From: Cerrena zonata
Taxonomy: Eukaryota > Basidiomycota > Agaricomycetes > Polyporales > Cerrenaceae
NCBI GenBank assembly: GCA_038087015.1
Contig: JASBNA010000049.1
Location: 186,001 to 250,000, forward strand
Length of the DNA stretch: 64,000 nucleotides
Direction: 5' to 3'
Position 1 is the stretch's first letter. Every line of letters starts with the position of its first letter. The notes beneath the pieces were generated by a model. It ran no database searches, had not been told where the DNA came from, and saw nothing but the letters and a program-made list of their open reading frames with translations. The position numbers and the translations under genes are program-made. Positions 50,410-61,200 of the stretch are shown in pieces.

Positions 50410-53400
50410 ATGGTGACCATAGACTTGAATGGCATGTTCAATCAGCAGGACGTGGACGGCCTGGTGCGGGCGACATCGTATCCTGCCACGGGTGCTGAGG
50501 AAGAGTCTCCACTGATATACCATGAGTCGGCGGGTAACGAAAACAATCGACCCTCCAAAGGGATTTTAAAGCCAAATAATGATAATACCAATCACACCTT
50601 GTATAGTAAGACGGTGCCCTATACCCTTGAAGGGTGTTGATGATACTCAGACACAGAATAGAAGAAGGGTTTCGTTTGCTCCCGAAGTAACTTTGCATAA
50701 AATTGATCTTATTCCCCCAACATAGCGATAAGAGAAGAGAGACCATAGCTTCCTTTCCTAATAGAGCCAATGAATACGCTCAGGACGATGCTGGCAGAGA
50801 GATGCTATCGGACAGCTCTGATGAAGACGAAGAGATCAGTGACGGCAGCTTTCAAAATTTAGAAGCAGACGCGGATAAAATTGTTAGTGGTATGCATCGG
50901 GTTCGAGAATCTAATCAGTTTTTGCAAAATATTCAAGATGATGATGATGAGGAACAGACTATGGAACTCACCGGTCAAATCAAGCAGACAGAGCAGAATG
51001 ATCGTGGACAAGATAATAATAATGATGACCAGACAATGGAATTTACAGGCCTAGTACAAGCAACAACTCAGAAAGTTGGGGATTCCTCAATAATACTCCG
51101 CAGAGTACGGACCGTTGCAGCACCTGCTTCGACTCAAGTAGAGCAAGTAGAAGTAAACAATCATCCATTGAGTCAGGATCAGGATCAAGATCAAGACCAT
51201 GAAGATGAAACCATGGACTTCACCGGTCAAATTCCAATACCGAAACTTAGTCCCGTGCCCGATTCGGACGATGATGTCCCAGACCATGATATACCAAATG
51301 ACGCCGCACCACAATTGACCTCTTCTGAAAGTGAAGATGAAAATGACCAGATGGATATGACCAGCAGTATTGGGAAACAAATCCAAATCAATGATAATTT
51401 GAAAAATCCCGAGGAAGTTACAATGGAAGTTACAAATGTTTTCCAATCTAACTTCAATAACGTTCAAACTTCGAGCTGAAAGACTGGGCCCTCGAATCAA
51501 TCGGAAAATTCTGATCAAAAATTTGATGGCCAAAATAATGATGAGTTAACTATGGATTTTACTACAATATATAACCCACCCGTTAAACCATCTTCTCCTC
51601 CCCTCCAGCAACAACGTGAACTTACAGAGAAAATCCATAATATATCATTAGTTGATAAACAGCCTAGCCAACCTGTCAAAGATATTATAGAATCCAAACT
51701 AGCTGAAAGTGGAAGTGGTGGTAACAGTAATATTATACATGAAGCTTCTGGAGTCTCTCAACCCGAAAACGAACTAGTTGATAATACTCCAAAAAATGCT
51801 TTTGATCAATCAAATAAGGACTTAACGGCTTCTGATATCCAGCCTGCTACCCAAAATCTCCAAAATATAGATTATTCGAATTTACAAACAAATTTACATC
51901 AAGAAATTGCCTCTGATTTGACTCAGCCTGGAGGCACAGTATCTGAACTTGAGCTAAGCAAATCCTTACTCGAAGCGCAAGAACACAATCTGGTTACCCG
52001 AGAATCTGACCAACCTTTTGGTTCTCTCGATGGTGATACCAATAGTTATATCCACATGAATGAGCAGAATCTATTCCAATCTTCCAAAGCTAGTACCGGC
52101 GATGACGACCACTTAGATACAATCCAAGAAGAATCGATGATACAGTCTCAGAATGACGAAAATGATCAAGAATCGGGGATGGAACTGACTCTACCCATGT
52201 CGACATCTCAAACTTTAGATAATAACGCTGGAAAAGATTCCCAACCAATGCAACTAACGCAAGACATTGGAACGGTTACCGAAACCACTGCTTCTCAGCA
52301 TCCTCAAAGCGATGTTGAGAAGGAAGATTCATCTCAAGCAATGCAAAGCACTCAACAAATAGATAAGATAGAACTCATTATTGATAATGGTTCCGTTGTT
52401 AACTCCCAACCAATGCACTTAACCCAACAAAATGATGATGTCACTTATACTCAGAATAAACGTAAGAATGATGACCCAGAGACAGACCATTCACATAAAA
52501 TGCAAAAGTTATCTAAAGAAGTTGAAGTAAATACAGTCACTACTACTATACCATTAGCTGACGTCTCCCTTCAAGAAGAATCTGATGATGACTTTGAGCC
52601 TGTTACCATTAATCAATTTTTGAGAGATGCTGAAATTGGCTTTTTCGATAACCTCGATTTAGGAACTCAACCACCAAGCAGAGTAAGGTTGTCAATATTT
52701 GAAGACGAACCAAAAATAGAAGATTACTACAAAGCCAATACCAAGGTTCCATTATTGGAAGTTTTCAAACTCAATTGCGATGAGTTAATTAATAAAATAG
52801 AAGAAGATCGGAATAACTTTGAATTAATAAAGATAGTACATTCCCGAAAATCAAGCTGTTTTTAAGAAATTTTATAGAAGTACTCCAGGTGAGCAGTTTA
52901 AGTTGAAATCACAATTCAAATTACTTAAGGATTTTGCTCGTGAGAAAGCAAGGGAAGTTTGGTATGACTGGAGAATAAAGTTGATGGAGAATTTATCTTC
53001 GGATTTAGAACTAAAATTTGAAACTTTACAGAAAGATAAAGTCATCTTGATTGAGAACTTGAGAATCTTAGATCCAGTTTATGATGAAGTTAAACTCAAT
53101 TTTTTGAATGTGAAGCATGAACTTACAAAAACTTTAGAAATGAAACAACATTTCGAAAAGATTGATATCGAGCAAATTAAAACTTATAAGAACCAATTAA
53201 CCGAGATTAACAAGGAATTGGTCAATCATCAACAAAAGATCAAGACTGGAGAATTTGAATTGAAGCAGATCACTTCTGTAATCGCAGAATATGAAAATGA
53301 AATTTTGTTGTTAAAAAATAAAGCTAGTCAACTTGAAATGGAAATCAAAGATCTGAGACATTTTGATATTCAAGAAATTGAAGCTTTACATATTAAATTT

Positions 53401-53984
53401 AAATTACTTCAAGCATTGTCAAACTTAAAGTATGTCCAAGCCAGCGGGAACTCCATCATTTTTGAATTTAAAAAGCTAATCCATATAAAGATCGATTTCA
53501 GTAACTTGAATGACTCGAATAATATTACCTATAGTCTTGTTGATCGAGAACTGTCCTTCCACCCTTCTACAATTGGTTTTTATTGAACAGCTATGTTTTA
53601 AAACTACCTTATACTCTTCCTTCTACCACTGTGTTGGAGAACTTCAGCAATTTCAAGAAATACTGGCAGGGCTTCTCGAACTTGGATTATGACATCTACA
53701 AAATCTCCTTGAAATTACCCGTTAAAATCCTTGATGACAACGATGATGATGTGATCCGCTTCTCCATTAGGTATTACTCCTCTAAACATGGCTTCAAGAT
53801 ATTGCTAAACGTAGCAGTCAATTTACCTGATTTGATAGAATACCCGAAAAAGGTATCGATGTCTGGGGAAATTGTCAGATCTACATCTGAGTTGGAGAGC
53901 AAATTTATCCTTGATAATCTCATCAAAGACACTGTGACAAATGGTTTGCTCACGGAAGAAACATGCATCAGTCTTTCCCCGTAA
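50410..53984 (+). CDS. SPC105: Kinetochore scaffold SPC105/KNL1, broken by five frameshifts/stop
   Basis: Spc105 links the KMN network to the spindle checkpoint. The N-terminus has both PP1-docking motifs, GILK (residues 51-54) and RVSF (50666-50677). About ten MELT-like phosphosites follow (TMELTG, TMEFTG, TMDFTG, QMDMTS, TMEVTN, TMDFTT, GMELTL, PMQLTQ, AMQSTQ, PMHLTQ) for Bub3 recruitment. Next come a coiled coil and a C-terminal RWD-like domain (ENFSNFKKYWQGFSNLDYDI and ISLKLPVKIL). The frame is interrupted at 50632-50634 (extra G), 50714-50718 (extra C), 51477-51479 (in-frame TGA), 52843-52845 (extra C) and 53577-53581 (one T missing). Apart from the TGA, each is a single base in a homopolymer. 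Corrected length is about 1190 residues. Confidence 0.85.
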
Positions 53985-54288
53985 TTCTTATTTAATTCTT
54001 GTACTATATGTATTTGTATACTATTCATTAGTAATTAATAGAAAGTCAACAGTGTAGCTATTACTGGAGTTTATATGATTTTAACGTCTTCCTGCATATA
54101 TGCTTGTCAACAATTTTTCATTTTTTTTTTTTGTTTTTTCACTCACTTTGGTTTTATCAGCATCAAAACAGATTGCAGACTAACTTAGTTGACTATAAAC
54201 CTTATACCAACTACGATACATCATCCACTTGGTTGCTATAATCCGTTCGAGGTAAGGATAATTTATTTAGTTAGTTCTTCAAACAAAG
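53985..54288. other. Intergenic region before CTR9
   Basis: This 304-bp region has a T-run at 54121-54140. No gene or recognised binding site was seen. Confidence 0.4.
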
Positions 54289-57200
54289 ATGGAAGACGCA
54301 ACTGATATTTCGTTCTACTTGGGTAAACAAGCAGTTGAGTCAATTGGAAACTTGGATATTCCATTAAGTAATGGACAAATCGTCAGTATCAATCTTGTGA
54401 ATGAATTACCTGATGACCCAAATGAATTAATCAGCTTTTTAGAAACCGAAAACTGTCCGAAGAAGTATTGGATTGCTGTTGGTCAAGCCTATGCACAATC
54501 AAACAAACTTGATGATGCTGTTAAACTTATTACTAAGGCATTAACATTAAAACAATTCAATGAAAAAGACAAGGTCTCTTTGAACTCCTTTTTAAGTTGG
54601 GTGTATTTGAAATATGCTTCGAAAGGAATAAACAAGCAAGAAAACTTGACAAATGCCTCTGACTTGATCAATAAAATCAATAGCATGGATAATGCTAATG
54701 TTTCTAATATCTTAGCAAGAGGTACTTTATATCTTTACAGAGATGAGGCTGACTATGCTTTGCAAACCTTTGATAGATTATTGAAAATTGATAGTAATAA
54801 CTGTTTTGCTATTTTAAGTAAAGCTAACCTCATATTGAATAAGAGCAAAAATTACACTAATGCATTAAAATTGTACCAACAGGTTTTGCTTTTAAATCCC
54901 GTTATGACTCCAGACCCAAGAATTGGTATTGGTTTATGTTTCTGGCTTCTTAAAGATGAAAAAATGGCTTTAAGTTCATGGGAAAGAGCTTTAGAGATAA
55001 ATCCAAATAATACAAAAGCCAAAATTTTATTAAATTTGTCTAAGTTCAACACTCTTTTCAACAACTCATTAACCGATGAAGAATTTATAAAAAATTATAA
55101 ACTCTGTTTAACCGAATTATCTGAAATTTACAAGGATAACCAAAATGATCCGGTTATTTTGTTAACATTGGCATCCTATTATTTTTCCAAAGGTAGTTAT
55201 GAATTGGTTGAAAAAATTGTAACCCATGTCATTAAAACAATTTCCGGTGGTAACACAAATTCTGTGAAATCTCATGGAAATAAATTAAGTTCATTCCAAG
55301 CAAACATTTTATCCCATGCTTCTTTTTGGTTAGGTAGGATTTCATTTGTTAAGAACGATTTTGCTCAATCACAAAGATATTTTCATGAATCAATCAAACT
55401 TAATGAGCAAAACCTACTTTCAAAATTGGGTTTAGGTCAATCCCAAATTGGGAGAGGCTCTATTGAAGAAGCTATATTAACTTTTGAATCAATTTTGAAA
55501 ACCAACTCCAAATGTTTAGAAGTTAATTATGCTTTGGGTTGCTTATATTCTCAACAAAAGAGTAAAAGAAAACAAGAACAAGCAATTCAATTCTTGGAAA
55601 GATATTTGAGATTATCAAGCAATCGTGGATTGAATAGTGAAGGTGATGATACTACGCTCTTAAACAAAGAGCCAGTTGCATTGAACGCTTTCCTCATATT
55701 GAGTCAATTGTATGAGACTAGGGACATGGGACAAGCTTTGACTTACTTAAATAAGGCCATCGAAGAAAGAAAAAGAATTGGCCAAGATGCACCATTGGAA
55801 GTTTATAATAATATTGGTGTTTTTAATTTCATTAAAAATAACTATGAAGATTCTATTGAAAGTTTCAAGACAGCTTTAGGTAAGTTGGATGATCCTGAAG
55901 GTTTCAAAAGTGAAGATGGTGATTTGTTAATTGATTTACCAAATGACTTGAAGGTTTCTATAAAGTTCAATTTAGCTAGATCCACCGAACTTAGTGATTC
56001 CTCGGATGATGCCATTGATATTTATGAATCTTTATTAAAAGAATGCCCCCACTACTTCTCTGCCAAACTTAGGTTATTATTTTTAGATTGTATATCAAAC
56101 AAATCTGCTAAAGAAGATATAAAATCTGAAATTGATGAATTATTATCTTTAAATGCTTCAGACTTAGAAATAAGATCATTCTATGGTTGGTTTGTGAGAA
56201 ACTTTGGTAAAAAATTAAACTTAAACCCTGATTCTGATACAACCCATCACAGAGATACCTTAGTCAAGTATGATTCACATGACTGTTATGCTTTGATTTC
56301 TTTAGCTAATATCTACTGTACAATGGCAAGAGATATTAAGGGATCATCAAATGACGAAAAGAAGAAAAGATATTACATCAGAGCTATAGAATTATTCACC
56401 AAGGTTTTATCAGTTGACCCTAAAAATGTTTATGCTGCTCAAGGATTAGCTATTGTCTATATTGAAAATAAAGAGCAAAACAAAGGTTTAGATATTTTGA
56501 GAAAAATTAGAGACTCCTTGAATGATATCTCAATCTACTTAAACTTGGGTCATGTTTTGGTTGATTTAAAACAATACAGTAAAGCTATTGAAAATTATGG
56601 TATCGCATTGGCAAGATACCTGAATCCTAACGATTCTAAAATATTATCATTTTTAGCTCGTGCTTGGTACTTGAGAGGTTTATCGGAAAAAAGTTTCCCT
56701 TACCTTAAAAAATCTTTGGAATACTGTCAAGAGGCTTTAGATTCTTCTCAGGTATCCAAGTCATCGTTGAGATTCAACTTAGCTTATGTTCAATTTCAGA
56801 CTGCAGAATTTATTAGTAAATTTCCTGTTGAACAAAGAAATGTTGATGATATCAATGAAACCATCCTTAACTTAAATGAAGCAGTTAAAACATTCACTGA
56901 GTTGTCATCAGATGCTGAAAAACATTCACCATATCCAAAACAAGAGCTTAAGGCAAGAGCTTCATTAGGAGGAACTACCTTATTAAATAGATTGAATGTC
57001 TGTCTTGAAGAAGTCAAAGAGAATATTAATAAGGTCGAAGAAAAATTAGAACTTGCTAAAAAATTGAGAGAAGAAGAAGAGGCATCAAAGGTTAAAGAGG
57101 CTGAAGAAGCTAAAGCTGCCCTTCAAGCCAAGGAGGCTGAATTGGCTAAGGAAAGAGCCAAATTACAAGAGCAAGCACAACAATGGGCTGAAGAAGCTAG

Positions 57201-57609
57201 AATGAACGTTGTTGTTGACGATGAAGACGACGATAAGCTATTCAATGAAGAAACTGCTGAAAAAGAAAGTAAGAAAAAGAAAGGAGGAAGAAAAGCCGGT
57301 TCTACCAATAAAGGAGCAAAGGGTAAGAAGAAGGGTAGAAAGAATAAGGCAGTTGTTGAAGACAGTGAAGAAGAATCACCGGAACCTTCTGATAATGAGT
57401 CCGAAGAGCAAGCTTCGCCTAGAAAGAGAAAGAGTGCTGTTAGTGGTGATGAAGATGAAGACGATGATAACATAAGTGCTAAGAGCACAAATAAAAAGAA
57501 GAAATTCAAGTCTAGCGATATAATAGAAGACAGTGACGACGAGTTGGATGATGACTTGTTCGGTGGTGAAGAAAACAACGAAGAATCAAAGCCAAATGAT
57601 GAAGATTAG
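54289..57609 (+). CDS. CTR9: Paf1 complex subunit Ctr9
   Basis: This 1106-residue scaffold of the Paf1 transcription-elongation complex is dominated by tetratricopeptide repeats from about residue 50 to 830 (for example CPKKYWIAVGQAYAQSNKLD, NLDDPEGF-type loops, and VYAAQGLAIVYIENKEQNKG). FDRLLKIDSNNCFAILSKAN and LYQQVLLLNPVMTPDPRIGI are typical Ctr9 segments. A coiled coil of Ala/Glu/Lys (about residues 895-970) leads into a charged C-terminus with KKKGGRKAGSTNKGAKGKKK and acidic Ser-rich stretches. The reading frame is fully intact across 3.3 kb, unlike SPC105 upstream. Length is normal. Confidence 0.95.
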   Translation: MEDATDISFYLGKQAVESIGNLDIPLSNGQIVSINLVNELPDDPNELISFLETENCPKKYWIAVGQAYAQSNKLDDAVKLITKALTLKQFNEKDKVSLNSFLSWVYLKYASKGINKQENLTNASDLINKINSMDNANVSNILARGTLYLYRDEADYALQTFDRLLKIDSNNCFAILSKANLILNKSKNYTNALKLYQQVLLLNPVMTPDPRIGIGLCFWLLKDEKMALSSWERALEINPNNTKAKILLNLSKFNTLFNNSLTDEEFIKNYKLCLTELSEIYKDNQNDPVILLTLASYYFSKGSYELVEKIVTHVIKTISGGNTNSVKSHGNKLSSFQANILSHASFWLGRISFVKNDFAQSQRYFHESIKLNEQNLLSKLGLGQSQIGRGSIEEAILTFESILKTNSKCLEVNYALGCLYSQQKSKRKQEQAIQFLERYLRLSSNRGLNSEGDDTTLLNKEPVALNAFLILSQLYETRDMGQALTYLNKAIEERKRIGQDAPLEVYNNIGVFNFIKNNYEDSIESFKTALGKLDDPEGFKSEDGDLLIDLPNDLKVSIKFNLARSTELSDSSDDAIDIYESLLKECPHYFSAKLRLLFLDCISNKSAKEDIKSEIDELLSLNASDLEIRSFYGWFVRNFGKKLNLNPDSDTTHHRDTLVKYDSHDCYALISLANIYCTMARDIKGSSNDEKKKRYYIRAIELFTKVLSVDPKNVYAAQGLAIVYIENKEQNKGLDILRKIRDSLNDISIYLNLGHVLVDLKQYSKAIENYGIALARYLNPNDSKILSFLARAWYLRGLSEKSFPYLKKSLEYCQEALDSSQVSKSSLRFNLAYVQFQTAEFISKFPVEQRNVDDINETILNLNEAVKTFTELSSDAEKHSPYPKQELKARASLGGTTLLNRLNVCLEEVKENINKVEEKLELAKKLREEEEASKVKEAEEAKAALQAKEAELAKERAKLQEQAQQWAEEARMNVVVDDEDDDKLFNEETAEKESKKKKGGRKAGSTNKGAKGKKKGRKNKAVVEDSEEESPEPSDNESEEQASPRKRKSAVSGDEDEDDDNISAKSTNKKKKFKSSDIIEDSDDELDDDLFGGEENNEESKPNDED

Positions 57610-58186
57610 ACTTGGTCTCGTAATAGAGTTCAAAAGAACTCAACTTGTTGTATAAATTTTGTAAATTAATCGAACTATATATTACTATACATTTGAAAGA
57701 AAGTTATAATAGCCATAAGTCAAATGTAGAACTCCCTACTTTGATTCTAAGGTAATCTAGTCCCTTTTTTAATTCAATACTGGGGTTGACATTAGCAAGT
57801 GAATCACAACATTTTTCCAATATTTTGCAATTTAATGGGTTAATTACCACAAAATTGGATCACGTTTGACACTCTGACGGAAGTTGCTACTACCAACTTT
57901 TCCGAAGCTCAGTGTGAAGACGACTTAAAGGTGAACTCTACTCGAAGGAAACCTTATCAAGTGGTTTCGTTTTATTATGGGTTTTATGGATGCAAAAAAT
58001 GCTACCAATAAAAATAGTAAAAGACGTTTTTTTTTTTGTTTTCGTCTTTCTCGCTTAAATGGTAAAAATCCATCATGCTACTTTCTTACGATTTTGTTTC
58101 CGTGAAAGGATGAAACCGAAAATTTAACAACAATTTATATGATTCTTTATATAGGTGTATTTCCGGCCTTATTTATCCAATGAAAC
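57610..58186. other. Intergenic region between CTR9 and the ABCC transporter
   Basis: This 577-bp tandem intergenic region ends with a short upstream ATG (58180) that overlaps the downstream start. No other feature was recognised. Confidence 0.4.
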
Positions 58187-58215
58187 ATGAGTGCTGCCAC
58201 CGGGACGTTTTATAG
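58180..58215 (+). other. Overlapping upstream ORF at the ABCC transporter start
   Basis: An ATG at 58180-58182, seven bases before the annotated start, opens an 11-codon frame that ends at TAG 58213-58215 inside the coding sequence. If it lies in the mRNA leader it would compete for initiation. Confidence 0.4.
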
Positions 58216-61200
58216 TATGGTGAATCCAGACACACGGAACTTGATTGTGAATCTAGAGGATAATCCTCTCATCCCATGGTATTATCCTCTTTATGATTAC
58301 ACAAGTAATTGTATAAATCCAAGATTTTTTGATAACATAACGCTGCTGTTTAATATTGCCATTGGAGTGTTTGCCGGCTACCAATTGTTCAAATCATATA
58401 ATAGTCAGCTTCGCTTAGGAAATCCATTCGAGTCAAGAAGTTGTGGAGTAAAACATTTTTTGAAAATTGAATGTATAACGCTACAGATCTTTATCCATTT
58501 TATACAACTACTAAGTGATAACGGTAGTAAATATTCAGCTACAAATCTAGCTGTCCTTTTAATTATTCTTCCCTTGCATATCATTGAGCCTACCCGCTCT
58601 ATTCATCAATTAGCATCTCTTTTATTTTATTGGTTAGGAAATTGCATAATAGTCACGATCCCCTTGATCCAGGATTTTTTTTCCAATCATCCCATTTTAA
58701 ACAAATCCAAGTCGGTTTGGTTTTTCACTTCAGAAATAGTTTTATGTTTGAACACATTTTTGATTTTTTTATTACAAACTCGGTTCTGGAAACCAAGTAA
58801 GGAATTGGTAGAATACTATTTACTAAATGACACCGACCTTCGATCCATAAGAAACATCTTGAGTCACTGGACTTTCACCTGGGTTCAGTCTTTTATTACC
58901 GAGATATATTTAAAGGACTCTGCTTCCATAGAAGAGCTACCCAGAGCTCCCGGTGATACCAAATGTGAAGTTACACTGAAGAGACTTCAAAATCATTGGA
59001 ATATGCAGTTACCGAGAAGAAAACCTCTGCTACTAATTGCATTACTAAGTAGCTTCAACTATTTAATCGTTTCTGCAACATCCTATGACCTTATTGATAC
59101 TTTGCTTTCTTTGTTACAGCCTTTAATCTTACAAAGGTTAATTCTTTATTTTAGTGAATATAAAAAAGAACAAAAGCCAATTATAATTGCATATTTTTTA
59201 GCTGTTTTGATGCTAATAGTTGCATTTACTAGAACTATTGTGTCAAATCAGTCAATCAGTTTTCAGAGAAGGTCTGATTTTATTATCCAATCTTCGCTTA
59301 TGGGAATGATTTATAAAAAAATTATAAATTTAAACTATGCAAAGAAAACCAAAAAAACTGGTGATATACTTAATCATGCTTCAATGGATGTTGCTTTAGC
59401 CAGAAGTTGCATCGAAAGTATTCAAAAGTTTATCGAAGCCATGATCAAACTAATACTTTGTGTTCTTCCCTTATATAAATTTTTAGGACCAGCAATATGG
59501 GGTGTCTTATTAGCAGCTTTAATAACAATTCCATTGGCTATATTTACTGAAATGTCTTTGCTGCCAGCTTTCAACCAGCTACTGAAATACCGGGATCAAA
59601 GAACATCAATCATGAACGATATCTTACTGTCAATCAAAGGTATTAAACTTTATGCTAGAGAAGAACCCATGCTCAATAAATTGAATGAACTAAGATTGAA
59701 TAAAGAATTGAAGGAAACAAAGAAAATAGGTTTGATTAATTCGTTTGTGACATTCGTTTGGGGTTTAATTCCTTTCTTCATGATGGTATCTGGATTAGTC
59801 ATTTCAGTTCACATGTACGATCAAGAATTATCAGCGCATGTTATTTTTCCAACTTTGTCAGTTCTTGCATCCATTTCGAACACTATTTGTGATTTACCTC
59901 GTTTGATATCATACGGTATTCAAGCTCGTAAATCATTTGACAGACTTGCAGGCTTTTTTCTCATGGATGATTTCAATGACACTGTTATAAGGAATAAACC
60001 ATCAAATGAAGTACATGTCTGCATTAAAATAACTAATTCTCAATTCTCATGGACGAAACCCGAATATTCTGATATAATTGATAACAACAATGTTGCATTA
60101 TCAGTTGACGAATTTAATGTTAACCATGGAGATACGGTATGTCTAGTTGGTAAATTTGGAAGTGGTAAAACTACATTACTACGAAGCTTGCTAGGCGAAA
60201 TGTATCTTGTCAACAATACCAAATCAGTTATAGAAGTAAGAGGCTCAATCGCTTATTGCCCTCAAAACCCATGCATTATACATAATACAATCAGAGAAAA
60301 TATTCTATTTGGCCTTGAATATGATCCAAAATTTTTTTGGGAAGTGATAGAATTATGTCAATTACATGATGATTTGAATAGCTTCCCGTATAATGATAAG
60401 ACTGTTGTGTCTGAAGGGGAATCATTATCAGGAGGACAAAAATCAAGGATCTCTTTAGCCAGGGCTATATACTCCAGATCAGATATTTATCTTTTTGATG
60501 ACATATTAGCATCTATCGATTTACGTATTGGAAAGCTTATCTTGGAAAATATTTTAGGAGAAAATGGAATTTTAAGAAATAAGACTGTTTTGTTCGTTAC
60601 AAACTCGATATCAGTCATCGAGAAATCGACAAAAGTTGTATTTCTAAGAAAAGGTAAGATCATTGGTGAAGAGAAATATCAAGACTTCGGAAATGCTAAG
60701 GATGCGGCGGTGACAAAAATGATAAAAGAATTGAATGATCAAACTACATTAGTTCAACCTGTTTCTTCTGTTTCTGAGTCCAATGCTTCTTCCAATACTG
60801 TATCAAACGAACTGATAAGGTCGTCACAGGTATCAATATCAGAGTCATCTTTGGGTTCCATCTATAGTAGTGAGCTTGAAGATTATGATGTAAATCATAT
60901 CCATCAAGAAGATGATGATACCGAAGAAGAAGAAGAAGAGGAAGATTTACTTTATTTGGAACATCAGCTCACTCGAGAGACCACTGGTCGGTTAAGTTTC
61001 ATATCAAGAGATTATACCCATAGTGGGACTAGTATTCAAAGCAGAACACTTAAGAAAATTCCGACTTTAGAAGAAACAATCAAAGGTAAGTTCAAATCAA
61101 CTTTTCTCATTGAGTTTCTCAGGGCATGTCATTTGGGAAATATTGTCATATATTTATTGTTGATTTTTTTAATGGTTAGTATAAATACATTGAAGAACTA

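Noticed and set aside
57123..57578. Minus-strand Ser-rich ORF
   Set aside because: It is the antisense shadow of the charged C-terminus of CTR9.
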